NCBI RefSeq assembly: GCF_003345655.1
Contig: NZ_QQOH01000001.1
Location: 558,001 to 622,000 of the forward strand
DNA: 64,000 bases
Origin: Motiliproteus coralliicola
GTDB lineage: Bacteria > Pseudomonadota > Gammaproteobacteria > Pseudomonadales > Balneatricaceae
Direction: 5' to 3'
Numbering within the stretch: position 1 is the first letter of the stretch; the number at the start of each line of letters is the position of its first letter. The position numbers and the translations under genes are program-made. Below the pieces are notes generated by a model. It was not told where the DNA came from. It did no database searches and worked only from the letters and a program-made list of their open reading frames with translations. This document shows, piece by piece, positions 56,608-64,000 of the stretch.

Positions 56608-56820
56608 TCAGCTCAGACTCTTGGGCGGGTGGTGCAGGTAGAGGTTCAGTAACTGTTTGACTTGTGGCAGATCATCATCGTCAACCATCTCGCAATAGCC
56701 GTCCGCGATTGACTGGAAGCGTTGTTGAAATTGCTCTTGGGTTAGGTGCTGGCTCCGGGCTTGCCAGTGTAGGTGGCTGACATCTAGCTTGAGTCGACTG
56801 GACAGATGTTCCAGGTTCAT
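56608..56820 (-). CDS. Small acidic helical protein, unknown function
   Basis: A 70-residue protein beginning MNLEHLSSRLKLDVSHLHWQ with an acidic middle (CEMVDDDDLPQV). A strong ribosome binding site (TAAGGAGGT, 6 nt before ATG) and a dedicated terminator show a real transcription unit. No membrane segment or known motif. Between it and pta the interval 56821-57010 holds only an 8-bp hairpin (56967-56992) without a T-run. Confidence 0.65.
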   Translation of the reverse strand: MNLEHLSSRLKLDVSHLHWQARSQHLTQEQFQQRFQSIADGYCEMVDDDDLPQVKQLLNLYLHHPPKSLS

Positions 56821-57010
56821 AGCGCTACCTCCTTAATCATTGTCATTATCGGTGGCTGATGATCGTGCAGGGGGCGAGTCGATCATCCGGTAGCACTTGT
56901 CATTGTATGATTTTTGATCAGCCGGGTCGAGTAGAAAGCGTCGCTAAGGTTGGGGCAGAAGAGTGCCGAAGTCGCCGCCACCGACGACTTCGATAGACGT
57001 TGTATCGGTC

Positions 57011-59155
57011 CTATTCGGGCGCAGGGTTGGCGGCCTGAATGGCTGTCAACGCGATGGTGTAGACGATATCGTCAACCAGGGCGCCGCGAGACAGGTCATT
57101 AACCGGCTTGCGCATCCCCTGCAGCATTGGGCCGATGCTGATCACATCCGCGCTTCGTTGTACCGCTTTGTAGGTGGTGTTGCCGGTATTCAGGTCCGGG
57201 AACACGAACACGGTCGCACGACCAGCCACTTCGCTGTCGGGGGCCTTGCTGCGGGCAACGCTCTCCATGATAGCGGCGTCATATTGCATCGGTCCGTCGA
57301 TCAGCAGGTCCGGACGCTTGGCCTGGGCGATTTCGGTGGCACGCCGAACCTTCTCGACGTCGGCACCTTGGCCTGAAGAACCGGTGCTGTAACTGATCAT
57401 CGCTACCCGTGGCGGAATGCCGAAGGCCTTGGCCGAATCGGCACTCTGGATCGCGATATCGGCCAGCTCTTCGGCGTTAGGATCCGGATTGATGGCGCAG
57501 TCACCGTATACCAGCACCTGTTCCGGCAGGCACATAAAGAAGACCGACGATACCAGGTTGGACTGGGGGGCGGTTTTGATCAGCTGCAGCGGCGGACGGA
57601 TGGTATTGGCGGTGGTGTGAACCGCACCGCTGACCAGACCGTCGACATGGTCACGTTCGAGCATCATGGTGCCAAGCACTACATTATCCTTGAGCTGATC
57701 CAGGGCGGTCTCGACGGTCAGGCCCCGGTGGGCGCGTAGCTCCATCATACGATCGACGTAGTGGCTGCGAATCAGCTCCGGATTGTAGATCTCAACCCCA
57801 TCACCGAGTTGGATGCCGTGGCCTTCGGCGATGCGACGAATCTCCTGCGGGTCTCCCAGCAGGGTGCAGCGGGCGATGCCACGGTCGGCACAGATGGCCG
57901 CAGCCTTGATGGTGCGAGGCTCGTCACCCTCAGGCAACACGATATGCTTGTCGGCACGTCGGGCGCGTTTGATCAGTTGATAGCGGAACGCCGGCGGCGA
58001 CAGGCGACGCTCGGCCTGACCGGCCGTCAGGCTCTGCAGCCAGCTGCTGTCGACGAAGGAGGCGGCGATGCCTTGGATCTTTTCGATCCGTAGCAGGTCG
58101 TCCGCCGGGACTTCACTGTTAAAGCTCGGTAGCGCCTGGGCGATCTGCCAGATATCGGATTCGACGCTCAGCAGCGGCAGACCGGTGGCGAGGGCGTTGC
58201 GGCATAGCCGCAAGACTGACTTATGGGGTTGAACCCCGCCGGTCAACACCAGCGCAGACAGGTCAACGCCGTCCAGCGCGGCCAAGCAGACCGCCATGAC
58301 GATATCGTCCCGGTCTCCGGGGGCGAATACCAGTGTCCCGGGGGTCAGTTCGTCAACCAGGTTTTCTACCCGCTGGGCGCACAGGGTGATCTTATGGACG
58401 CGGCGTACATCACTCTGACCGGTGCTCAACACCTCGGCATTCAGAAACTGGCAGATATCCGACACCCGTGGCGACATCATCCGTTCACGCCAGGGGATAC
58501 CGGCGATCAGACGGAAACTGTCGTTGAACAGGGTGGCGTCTTCGGTGATCTGATCCACCGTCAGGCTGGAGCGCAGTTCGCCCTTGGGTGTGGCATCAAG
58601 GCAGAGGTTACCGTCGGCGTCGATCGGTGCACCAAGCATATTGAGAATACAGCCGATCACCTTGGGGTTGCGGATGCCGCCGTAGGCGCGGGCGGTGATA
58701 TCGATATGATCCTGCAGGGTCTCGATGTTATCGCTGCCGGGGGTTGAGACGATGATCACTTCAGCATCGAGCGCCTTGGCGATCTCTTTGTTGATGCGGC
58801 TGGCATAAGGCTGGGTTCGGGTTGGCACCATCCCCTCGACGATCACGATCTCTTCGTCACCGGCGCGGCTCGATTCGTAGCGCTTGACCAGCTCTTCCAG
58901 GCCCTCGTGGCCACGGTCGTCGCGCATCATCCGCTCAACTTCATTGATCGCCATCGGTTCGGCAATCTCGTGACCGCAGGCGGTCGACAAAATCTTGACC
59001 GATCGATCCTGACCGTCACGGTCGAGCTGCTGACTGATGGGTTTGAAGAAGTGGACTTTGAGGCCCTGGCGTTCCAGAGCGTGAAACAGGCCAAGAACGG
59101 CGGTGGTCAGGCCGGTACCTTGTCCGGTTGGTACCAGCATTAACGTGTGCGTCAC
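57011..59155 (-). CDS. pta: Phosphate acetyltransferase, long form
   Basis: A 714-residue enzyme interconverting acetyl-CoA and acetyl phosphate. It has an N-terminal BioD-like P-loop-type domain (MTHTLMLVPTGQGTGLTTAVLGL), a middle DRTGG domain (~220-345) and a C-terminal PTA/PTB catalytic domain (~385-714) with LPEGDEPRTIKAAAIC, MISYSTGSSGQGADVEKV and GPMQYDAAI. The full-length form is typical of gammaproteobacteria. ackA, usually adjacent, is not in this region. Confidence 0.96.
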   Translation of the reverse strand: MTHTLMLVPTGQGTGLTTAVLGLFHALERQGLKVHFFKPISQQLDRDGQDRSVKILSTACGHEIAEPMAINEVERMMRDDRGHEGLEELVKRYESSRAGDEEIVIVEGMVPTRTQPYASRINKEIAKALDAEVIIVSTPGSDNIETLQDHIDITARAYGGIRNPKVIGCILNMLGAPIDADGNLCLDATPKGELRSSLTVDQITEDATLFNDSFRLIAGIPWRERMMSPRVSDICQFLNAEVLSTGQSDVRRVHKITLCAQRVENLVDELTPGTLVFAPGDRDDIVMAVCLAALDGVDLSALVLTGGVQPHKSVLRLCRNALATGLPLLSVESDIWQIAQALPSFNSEVPADDLLRIEKIQGIAASFVDSSWLQSLTAGQAERRLSPPAFRYQLIKRARRADKHIVLPEGDEPRTIKAAAICADRGIARCTLLGDPQEIRRIAEGHGIQLGDGVEIYNPELIRSHYVDRMMELRAHRGLTVETALDQLKDNVVLGTMMLERDHVDGLVSGAVHTTANTIRPPLQLIKTAPQSNLVSSVFFMCLPEQVLVYGDCAINPDPNAEELADIAIQSADSAKAFGIPPRVAMISYSTGSSGQGADVEKVRRATEIAQAKRPDLLIDGPMQYDAAIMESVARSKAPDSEVAGRATVFVFPDLNTGNTTYKAVQRSADVISIGPMLQGMRKPVNDLSRGALVDDIVYTIALTAIQAANPAPE

Positions 59156-59272
59156 AACAGATCCTTAAATGTCATACCCCGATGGTAGTAAGCTTGCAGC
59201 AACATTCAGGCCATTCAACGGGGTGGTTGCTGCAACGCGACATTCTAAGGCGGTTTGGGTGAAATTAATATT

Positions 59273-59575
59273 TCAGTTGTTCAATTTATTGGCAACGCTG
59301 TTAATTTTATCGTCCATAGTCTGCTTTCGATCAATTCGAGTGCCCATTCGCATCGAGGTATTGATGCGTGGCGCACCCATCTGGTGCAGCTCATCGTGGC
59401 AACGCTTGACCGCAGCCATGACCTCATCCCAGTCGCCTTCAACGTTGGTGCCGTAGGCATGCATACGGTGTTCTAAGCCGGCTTCCTCGAAAACCTGCTG
59501 GCAGCGGGCAACGTAGCTGGAGACTGAGACGCCAACACCCAGCGGCACAACACAAAGATCGATCATTACCTGCAT
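59273..59575 (-). CDS. MTH1187-type thiamine-binding protein (UPF0045)
   Basis: A 100-residue ferredoxin-fold protein of the YkoF/MTH1187 type: MQVMIDLCVVPLGVGVSVSS, then HAYGTNVEGDWDEV near 48 and a MGAPRINTSMRMGTR segment near 77. Family members bind thiamine or HMP precursors; function is not settled. The ATG at 59575 is preferred because TTGGAG stands 9 nt before it; the apparent TTG start at 59590 is part of that site. It sits 25 bases from the J-domain gene stop on the same strand. Confidence 0.82.
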   Translation of the reverse strand: MQVMIDLCVVPLGVGVSVSSYVARCQQVFEEAGLEHRMHAYGTNVEGDWDEVMAAVKRCHDELHQMGAPRINTSMRMGTRIDRKQTMDDKINSVANKLNN

Positions 59576-59600
59576 AGTTTGTTTCTCCAAGTGGATTTGA

Positions 59601-60347
59601 TCAGCCCAGCAGTGTCTGCTTGGCCTGGTTAATTTTGGCGGCCAGGTAATTGCTGCCTCCGCGGTCCGGGTGCAGCTTCTGCATCATCCGTTTATGGGCC
59701 TGGACGATTTGTTCTTCGGTCGCTCCCGGCTCTAGACCGAGGATTTGGTAGGCTTCGTCGGCACTCATGCTGGAATTGGCCGTTGTGCCTTGCTGCTGTT
59801 GGTCGTTGCTGGAGGCAGACTCCGAGGTATTGTCCCACAACTCGGGTCGATGACGTTCGATATAGGCATCGAGCAGTTTCAGTGCCTGGGGATCATGGCC
59901 GGCGCACTGACGGTAAAGTTGCAACAGCTCGCTGTCGCTGAGTTGGTCGAGCATGCGACCGGCAAAGCGCCCTTGAAGGATGCGGCCGTTAATGGCGCCG
60001 CTGTCGTGGTCAAGCTGCATCTCGAGCCAGTCGGTATGGGCTTGGGACTGCTGCCCAGACTGGGCCTGACCCGCCCGCTGGCGGCGTTGCTGCCTGAGTT
60101 TGGGTAGCCAGCGCAGCAGTGGGATCAGTAGCGGCAGCAACCGTCGGGCGAAGGGCAGCATCGAGCTGATTAGGGCAAATAACCAGTGTAGGCGACCGGT
60201 CAGGGCCATCCACAAGGCAAGCAGGGCTAGTACAATCAGTAACAGCTGCAGCAGGAAGCGTTTACCGCGCTGCGGTGCTCGGGCCAGAAACCAACGAACT
60301 CCACTGACTAGTAAAAATAACGACAGAATCAGGATCAGCAGGGTCAA
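59601..60347 (-). CDS. Membrane J-domain (DnaJ-like) co-chaperone
   Basis: A 248-residue protein. Three N-terminal hydrophobic segments (~1-20, ~31-52, ~55-82) lie before a basic stretch and a polar middle region. The C-terminal ~55 residues are a J-domain: DEAYQILGLEPGATEEQIVQAHKRMMQKLHPDRGG, with the Hsp70-activating HPD near 226. The order recalls Pam18/TIM14-like or DjlA-like anchored co-chaperones that recruit DnaK to the membrane. Its ATG overlaps the VWA gene stop by four bases (ATGA), so the two are coupled. Confidence 0.85.
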   Translation of the reverse strand: MTLLILILSLFLLVSGVRWFLARAPQRGKRFLLQLLLIVLALLALWMALTGRLHWLFALISSMLPFARRLLPLLIPLLRWLPKLRQQRRQRAGQAQSGQQSQAHTDWLEMQLDHDSGAINGRILQGRFAGRMLDQLSDSELLQLYRQCAGHDPQALKLLDAYIERHRPELWDNTSESASSNDQQQQGTTANSSMSADEAYQILGLEPGATEEQIVQAHKRMMQKLHPDRGGSNYLAAKINQAKQTLLG

Positions 60348-61048
60348 CGACGGGGGTGCTCCAGTTGGTGGCGAAGTTGGGTTAGGGCGGAACTGGGGGA
60401 CAGCTGCTTCAGTGCTTGTTGTCCCGCAGTGGCATAGACCGCCACCGCGTTGAGAAGTTTACTCAGTTGTTCCGGACTGTTGGGGTCAAAACGGCAGTGG
60501 GCGCCGCCGCTAAGTCTGGCCATCTGGGCAAAACCATTGCTGGCGGTGGTGTTGTGGCCCTCCTGGAACAGAAACAGGGGCAGCTGGCGCAGGCCGCATT
60601 CACCGGCGCGCTGGCACAGCTCATCGATCGATTCCTCGATACAGTCACCGATAAACACTAATGCCTGGACCGGTTGTTGTCGGTGCTGCTCGAGAGCGTG
60701 GTCGAGCAGGCGCCCGATCTGGGTATGGCCTCCCAGGCAAGTCACCGCCGACATCGCTTTCACCAACCTGTCGGCCCCCTGATGCCAGGGGCTGGAACGT
60801 AGCTCATCATAACCGCGATAGAAGCAGAGTTTAATCTGCAGCTGACCAAGGCCGCGGGTTTGGGTAAACATATCGGCTTGGAGTTGGCAGGCGGTATCCC
60901 AGGTGGGCTGACGGCTGGCGGTCGCATCGAGGGCGAAAATCAGCCGCCCGCCACCGGTGTGTGAGGGTGACGGGTGCTTTTCGACCTGTTTTAGGAAGTC
61001 GGTGACCTGCTGTTCGGCGCGGGCAACCGGTGGCTTGCGATCATTCAT
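60344..61048 (-). CDS. VWA-domain protein
   Basis: A protein of about 234 residues with one von Willebrand factor A domain. LIFALDATASR near 34 is a DxTxS variant of the metal-binding MIDAS motif. TCLGGHTQIGRLLDHAL near 99 supplies the Thr, and VFIGDCIEES near 127 the second Asp. No signal peptide, so probably cytoplasmic. ATG 61048 starts MNDRKPPVAR; two more upstream in-frame starts are possible (61060, 61069). Translationally coupled to the membrane J-domain gene. Confidence 0.78.
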   Translation of the reverse strand: MNDRKPPVARAEQQVTDFLKQVEKHPSPSHTGGGRLIFALDATASRQPTWDTACQLQADMFTQTRGLGQLQIKLCFYRGYDELRSSPWHQGADRLVKAMSAVTCLGGHTQIGRLLDHALEQHRQQPVQALVFIGDCIEESIDELCQRAGECGLRQLPLFLFQEGHNTTASNGFAQMARLSGGAHCRFDPNSPEQLSKLLNAVAVYATAGQQALKQLSPSSALTQLRHQLEHPRR

Positions 61049-61135
61049 GGGTCGGCCCATCGCTATCAAAATGCTTGATAGTCATAGTATAGGGCCGTTC
61101 GGGAGCTGAAAAGTCAGCTCCCCGGTCGCAGGCGA

Positions 61136-62095
61136 TCAGAGGTTGTGGGTGACGCCGTGGAGGCGCTCTTCCAGGGTGCCTTTGAGCAGCTTGAACAGAC
61201 GGATAGACGCATCGATCTCGTCCTTGCGGTTGGTCAGGCTTTCGATGTTCAGACCCAGCGGGATATCCAAGTCCTGGCAGGCATCGAGGATCCGCTCCAG
61301 ATTGCGTTGGCAGGTACGGATCGACTGCATCAACGGGTTGTCGGCCTCAAGGATCTCACTGGCGACCTCGGCGGGGACCGAAATACCGAGCCAGCTCATG
61401 AACTCCAGGGTTTTGGCACTGCCGCAGGGGGTAAAGGTCAGCACGATGCGCTTCGGTGAGCTGCCCTGAGACTGGCAGAGCTCACCGTATTGGCGCAGTA
61501 GGGCGATGGTGGCATCGGCATCGTAGACGGCTTGCGAGACAAAAAACTCGCAACCGTTGTCGACCTTGCCGGACAGGCGCTGGTGCTCATCACCTTTGAC
61601 CGCATGGCGTTCGGCAATGGTGACGCCGCCCAGGCTGAACGGGTAGTCATGCTCGGTCATCGCCTGGTAAGCCTCTGGGAGAGACAGCTTGATATCGGCA
61701 TCGGCAGAAGGGCTGCCTACCAGTACCAGATTGCGAACGCCGTATTGGTTCCAGGCGTCATCGAGCCACTGCTCAAAACTGGCGCGGTCGCGCTGCGAGA
61801 CGCTTTTATAGGTGATGATCGGGCGTTGGCTCTTGGTTGCCAACAGGGCCGAATATTCACGCGGATCCCGAGTGCCGATAAAGGGGAAGGGGCGCGGCTT
61901 GTCGATCCGGGCGCTTTCATCCTGAATGTCATAGACGATAAGACCGTCGTAGTCGACACCGGCCAGGCGCTCCAGCAGCTTGTCGGAGATCTCGTTCATC
62001 TGCATATCGTCGGTGCTCCCTTTGGGAGGAGTGGTACCAAACAGATATAAGCCCTGTTTAGGGTTGCCGAATTCAGAGTGGCTGGCGAGTGTCAT
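61136..62095 (-). CDS. Methylenetetrahydrofolate reductase-like protein
   Basis: A 319-residue TIM-barrel protein distantly related to MetF. LYLFGTTPPKGS near 17 contains the substitution of the usual PPK-like start. It has ADIKLSLPEAYQAM near 137, FSLGGVTIAERH near 154 and GCEFFVSQAVYDAD near 182, resembling the MetF GADxxxTQ-FFD segment. It lacks the typical bacterial MetF FAD pocket spacing, so it belongs to the divergent group with unclear substrate. Start ATG 62095 has AGGA 8 nt before. It begins the minus-strand run toward pta. Confidence 0.7.
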   Translation of the reverse strand: MTLASHSEFGNPKQGLYLFGTTPPKGSTDDMQMNEISDKLLERLAGVDYDGLIVYDIQDESARIDKPRPFPFIGTRDPREYSALLATKSQRPIITYKSVSQRDRASFEQWLDDAWNQYGVRNLVLVGSPSADADIKLSLPEAYQAMTEHDYPFSLGGVTIAERHAVKGDEHQRLSGKVDNGCEFFVSQAVYDADATIALLRQYGELCQSQGSSPKRIVLTFTPCGSAKTLEFMSWLGISVPAEVASEILEADNPLMQSIRTCQRNLERILDACQDLDIPLGLNIESLTNRKDEIDASIRLFKLLKGTLEERLHGVTHNL

Positions 62096-62184
62096 AAAGC
62101 GATCCTAAGATGTTGCCTGACCGGACGGGATGTATGCCGGTAAACGAGTCAATGTTATGGCTTCGAATTATAAGCGCTAAGTTG

Positions 62185-62205
62185 TTATAACGTCATTGGT
62201 TATAA
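62185..62205. promoter_or_regulatory. TTATAAC-N7-GTTATAA inverted repeat
   Basis: Perfect 7-bp arms, 90 bp upstream of the MetF-like start. A further ATTATAAG half-like copy is at 62167-62174. Operator for an unknown regulator, or promoter AT-richness. Confidence 0.45.
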
Positions 62206-62372
62206 GTGGAAAGATTCTCAACCCAACTTGAACCGAATTAATGATGCGTGCTGAATTTCACGCAAGACGCGTTATTCTGGTCCAAGCCTTAACCGATAAG
62301 CTGTAGCGAAACTATTTTTTGTATCCGCTGTAACCTAGGCTAAGTTATTGCGTCTATTCAGCTATTAATGGC

Positions 62373-62390
62373 TTGGCACCGCGTTGCCAA
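62373..62390. promoter_or_regulatory. TTGGCA-N6-TGCCAA inverted repeat
   Basis: Perfect 6-bp arms, 64 bp before the DUF2064 gene start. It overlaps a sigma-54-like sequence whose spacing is one base short. Confidence 0.45.
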
Positions 62391-62453
62391 TTGAGTGCTA
62401 GGTCAACAAATTACTGACAATGCCCCGATTTCGTTCTGACAGATGAGGTTAGC

Positions 62454-63203
62454 TTGAGTTTGCTACACCCCGGTAGTTCATCAGACACAGTCACCCCAAC
62501 GCTGGTGCTGATCTTTAAACGCCCCAAACCCGGTCAGGGTAAGCAGCGGTTGGCTGCTGATATTGGACTGGATTCCGCCTGCCAACTGGCGGAACATTTT
62601 CTCAGCTGCGCACTGGCAGACCTGCGCGATTGGCCCGGCCCGGTGGTGTTGTCACCCGCGATGGACGAGGACTGCGAATGGGCCGGGCAGTTGCTGCCGG
62701 AGGCCGAGGTCGTGGTTCAATCCGACGGTAATCTGGGGCACCGTATTCTGGCGCTGGACCACGACCTTCGTAACCGCGGCCACCGGTCGTTGATCTATAT
62801 TGGCAGCGATGCGCCGATGTTGAAGCCCATTCATTTTCAGACGGTCGCCGAAGCACTGCATCAGCAGTCGGTGGTGGTCTGTCCTGCCACTGATGGTGGT
62901 GTCACTATCATGGCCAGTCGCAGTCCTTGGCCGGAGACGCTGGAACAATTGCCCTGGAGTACCGATCAATTGGGCCAGGCGCTGCTTGATAGTTGCCAGC
63001 AGGCAGGATTGAGCACAGGCAGTGTGTTGAGCAGTTACGACATCGACCAACAGCCCGATCTGATACGGCTGCGACAGGATCTTCGTGATGATTCTCGTGC
63101 AGAGCGGCGGCAGCTGTTGGCGTTAATCGAGCAACTTCAAACCCATGAAATCAACGCCGTGAAGAGCGACAACGAAAAACAGAATAACCCGGTTTTGACC
63201 TGA
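62454..63203 (+). CDS. TIGR04282-type (DUF2064) glycosyltransferase-like protein
   Basis: A 249-residue nucleotidyl/glycosyltransferase-like fold of the DUF2064 family. LIFKRPKPGQGKQRLAADIG near 20 is the nucleotide-binding loop, and YIGSDAPML near 119 is the acidic metal-binding segment. ATDGGVTIMASR near 144 is a family marker. In other bacteria it is called an rSAM/selenodomain-associated transferase and lies near radical SAM genes, as here. TTG start, with GAGG 8 nt upstream. The next gene starts 35 bp downstream. Confidence 0.78.
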   Translation: MSLLHPGSSSDTVTPTLVLIFKRPKPGQGKQRLAADIGLDSACQLAEHFLSCALADLRDWPGPVVLSPAMDEDCEWAGQLLPEAEVVVQSDGNLGHRILALDHDLRNRGHRSLIYIGSDAPMLKPIHFQTVAEALHQQSVVVCPATDGGVTIMASRSPWPETLEQLPWSTDQLGQALLDSCQQAGLSTGSVLSSYDIDQQPDLIRLRQDLRDDSRAERRQLLALIEQLQTHEINAVKSDNEKQNNPVLT

Positions 63204-63238
63204 GCAAGCCATCGCCAAGTCGAAATCCGGAAACTGAG

Positions 63239-64000
63239 ATGGAATACACCGTGAACGATCTGACTATCAATTCGAATAACCTGATACCGACCCGTACCGA
63301 AGATTGGTTTTTTACACCGGAAGGGGACCCGCGCGGTTATATCGAACCCCATACCTTGAAGGAACTCTGGTTTCATACCGGCACCGCCTGCAATCTGGCC
63401 TGTCCGTTCTGCCTTGAAGGCTCCGGCCCCGGTGATCGCCGGCTGGAGCTGGTCAAACTGGCCGATGTTCAACCCTTTATTGAAGAAGCCCTGGCGTTGG
63501 GAGTGGAGCAGTTCTCCTTCACCGGTGGCGAGCCTTTCCTGGCCAAGGAGATTGTTAAGATCCTGGAGTACGCCACCCAGCACCGATCCTGCCTGGTCCT
63601 GACCAACGGCACCGAGCCGCTTCGAAAGCGCATGCACCAGCTGGAAAACCTGCGCCAGGCTGCCCATCCGGTGAAATTTCGTATCAGTCTGGATTATCCC
63701 AATGCCGAGCAACACGATGCCGACCGTGGTGAAGGGAGCTTTGAACAGGCGCTCGATAGTCTGGTCGATCTGCACCAGCTGGGCTTTGCGGTGTCGGTGG
63801 CCCGACACATGGACAAGGGCGAAGACAGCGCCGCCGTGGAGCAACAGTTTCGTGAGCTGTTTGCCGAGCGAGGCTTGCCGGAAGATCTGAACATCGTCGC
63901 TTTCCCCGATTTTGCCGTGCCGGGTAGCCACCCGCTGGTTCCGCAGGTGACCGAGCACTGTATGACCACCTATCAGGATGAGGGCAGTCGTCGACAGTTT
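63239..64000 (+). CDS. Radical SAM protein (3' end beyond window)
   Basis: The first 254 residues are visible. The 4Fe-4S/SAM motif CxxxCxxC is CNLACPFC (Cys51, Cys55, Cys58). FTGGEPFLA near 98 is the SAM-binding GGEP motif, and VLTNGT near 120 and FRISLDYP near 142 continue the TIM barrel. The ATG has GGAAACTGAG before it. The substrate is not identifiable; a C-terminal SPASM or other domain could follow beyond the edge. It is probably co-transcribed with the DUF2064 gene. Confidence 0.85.
   Translation, partial: MEYTVNDLTINSNNLIPTRTEDWFFTPEGDPRGYIEPHTLKELWFHTGTACNLACPFCLEGSGPGDRRLELVKLADVQPFIEEALALGVEQFSFTGGEPFLAKEIVKILEYATQHRSCLVLTNGTEPLRKRMHQLENLRQAAHPVKFRISLDYPNAEQHDADRGEGSFEQALDSLVDLHQLGFAVSVARHMDKGEDSAAVEQQFRELFAERGLPEDLNIVAFPDFAVPGSHPLVPQVTEHCMTTYQDEGSRRQF

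Larger units (their letters stand above)
62096..62453. other. Divergent MetF-like / DUF2064 regulatory region
   Basis: 358 bp without a gene, AT-rich in the middle. It has an inverted repeat TTATAAC-N7-GTTATAA (62185-62205) and a TTGGCA-N6-TGCCAA repeat (62373-62390). No regulator gene lies beside it. Confidence 0.55.

Noticed and set aside
62374-62389. Possible sigma-54 promoter (TGGCAC...TTGC)
   Set aside because: GG and GC are separated by nine bases instead of ten, and no enhancer-binding protein gene is close.

Overview
The window is a chromosomal segment of a gammaproteobacterium. Gene content and order resemble Pseudomonas and marine Oceanospirillales-type genera: a gltA / sdhCDAB / sucAB-lpdA-sucCD block, a large NAD-dependent glutamate dehydrogenase, RMF, a pseudomonad-style aa3 oxidase cluster, a DUF2835 gene and an isolated pta. 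I cannot name the genus. I see no rRNA, tRNA, CRISPR, transposase or prophage gene. This is mostly core genome, with short accessory patches.

Layout. 1-3.4 kb: 5' part of a cysteine desulfurase, an EAL/HDOD protein, a YlqF/RbgA GTPase and a small basic protein. 3.5-12.7 kb: gdhB, a DUF2835 gene, pyrD, rmf (minus) and rlmL. 12.7-15.9 kb: a zinc-ribbon membrane protein, a patatin-like lipase and a diguanylate cyclase that lies between two copies of a 29-bp repeat. 15.9-29.0 kb: the TCA-cycle block. gltA is divergent from sdhCDAB. sucAB-lpdA-sucCD follows behind a strong terminator and its own leader, and a second structured leader precedes sucC. 29.0-35.0 kb: a tripartite RND efflux operon on the minus strand. 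35.1-41.3 kb: an RlmI-like methyltransferase, htpG behind a near-consensus sigma-32 promoter, and a Pat/YfiQ-type protein acetyltransferase. 41.6-50.9 kb: cytochrome c oxidase structural and assembly genes (coxB with two fused cytochrome c domains, coxA, ctaG, coxC, SURF1, a CxxxC membrane protein, ctaA, ctaB) and a Yip1 protein. 51-57 kb: an ArsR repressor of the sulfur-sensing type, a UspE-like protein, xthA, gor with an OxyR-like site, a fructosamine-kinase-like protein and three small conserved-looking genes. 57-62.1 kb: a minus-strand series of a MetF-like protein, VWA, DnaJ-domain, thiamine-binding and Pta proteins. 62.4-64 kb: a DUF2064 transferase followed by a radical SAM gene cut by the window end.

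Functionally the segment joins carbon entry to the TCA cycle (citrate synthase, 2-oxoglutarate dehydrogenase, succinyl-CoA synthetase, succinate dehydrogenase, glutamate dehydrogenase, Pta), control of acetyl-CoA enzymes (Pat), aerobic respiration (aa3 oxidase with heme A synthesis) and stress responses (HtpG, RMF, Gor, XthA, Usp, efflux). The signals least explained by ordinary gene content are the branched RNA structure before sucC, the sucA leader, the repeat-flanked diguanylate cyclase and the AT-rich palindrome before the cox operon. No clearly new multi-gene system is evident. The DUF2064/radical SAM pair at the right edge and the coupled J-domain/VWA pair are the closest to uncharacterised functional units.
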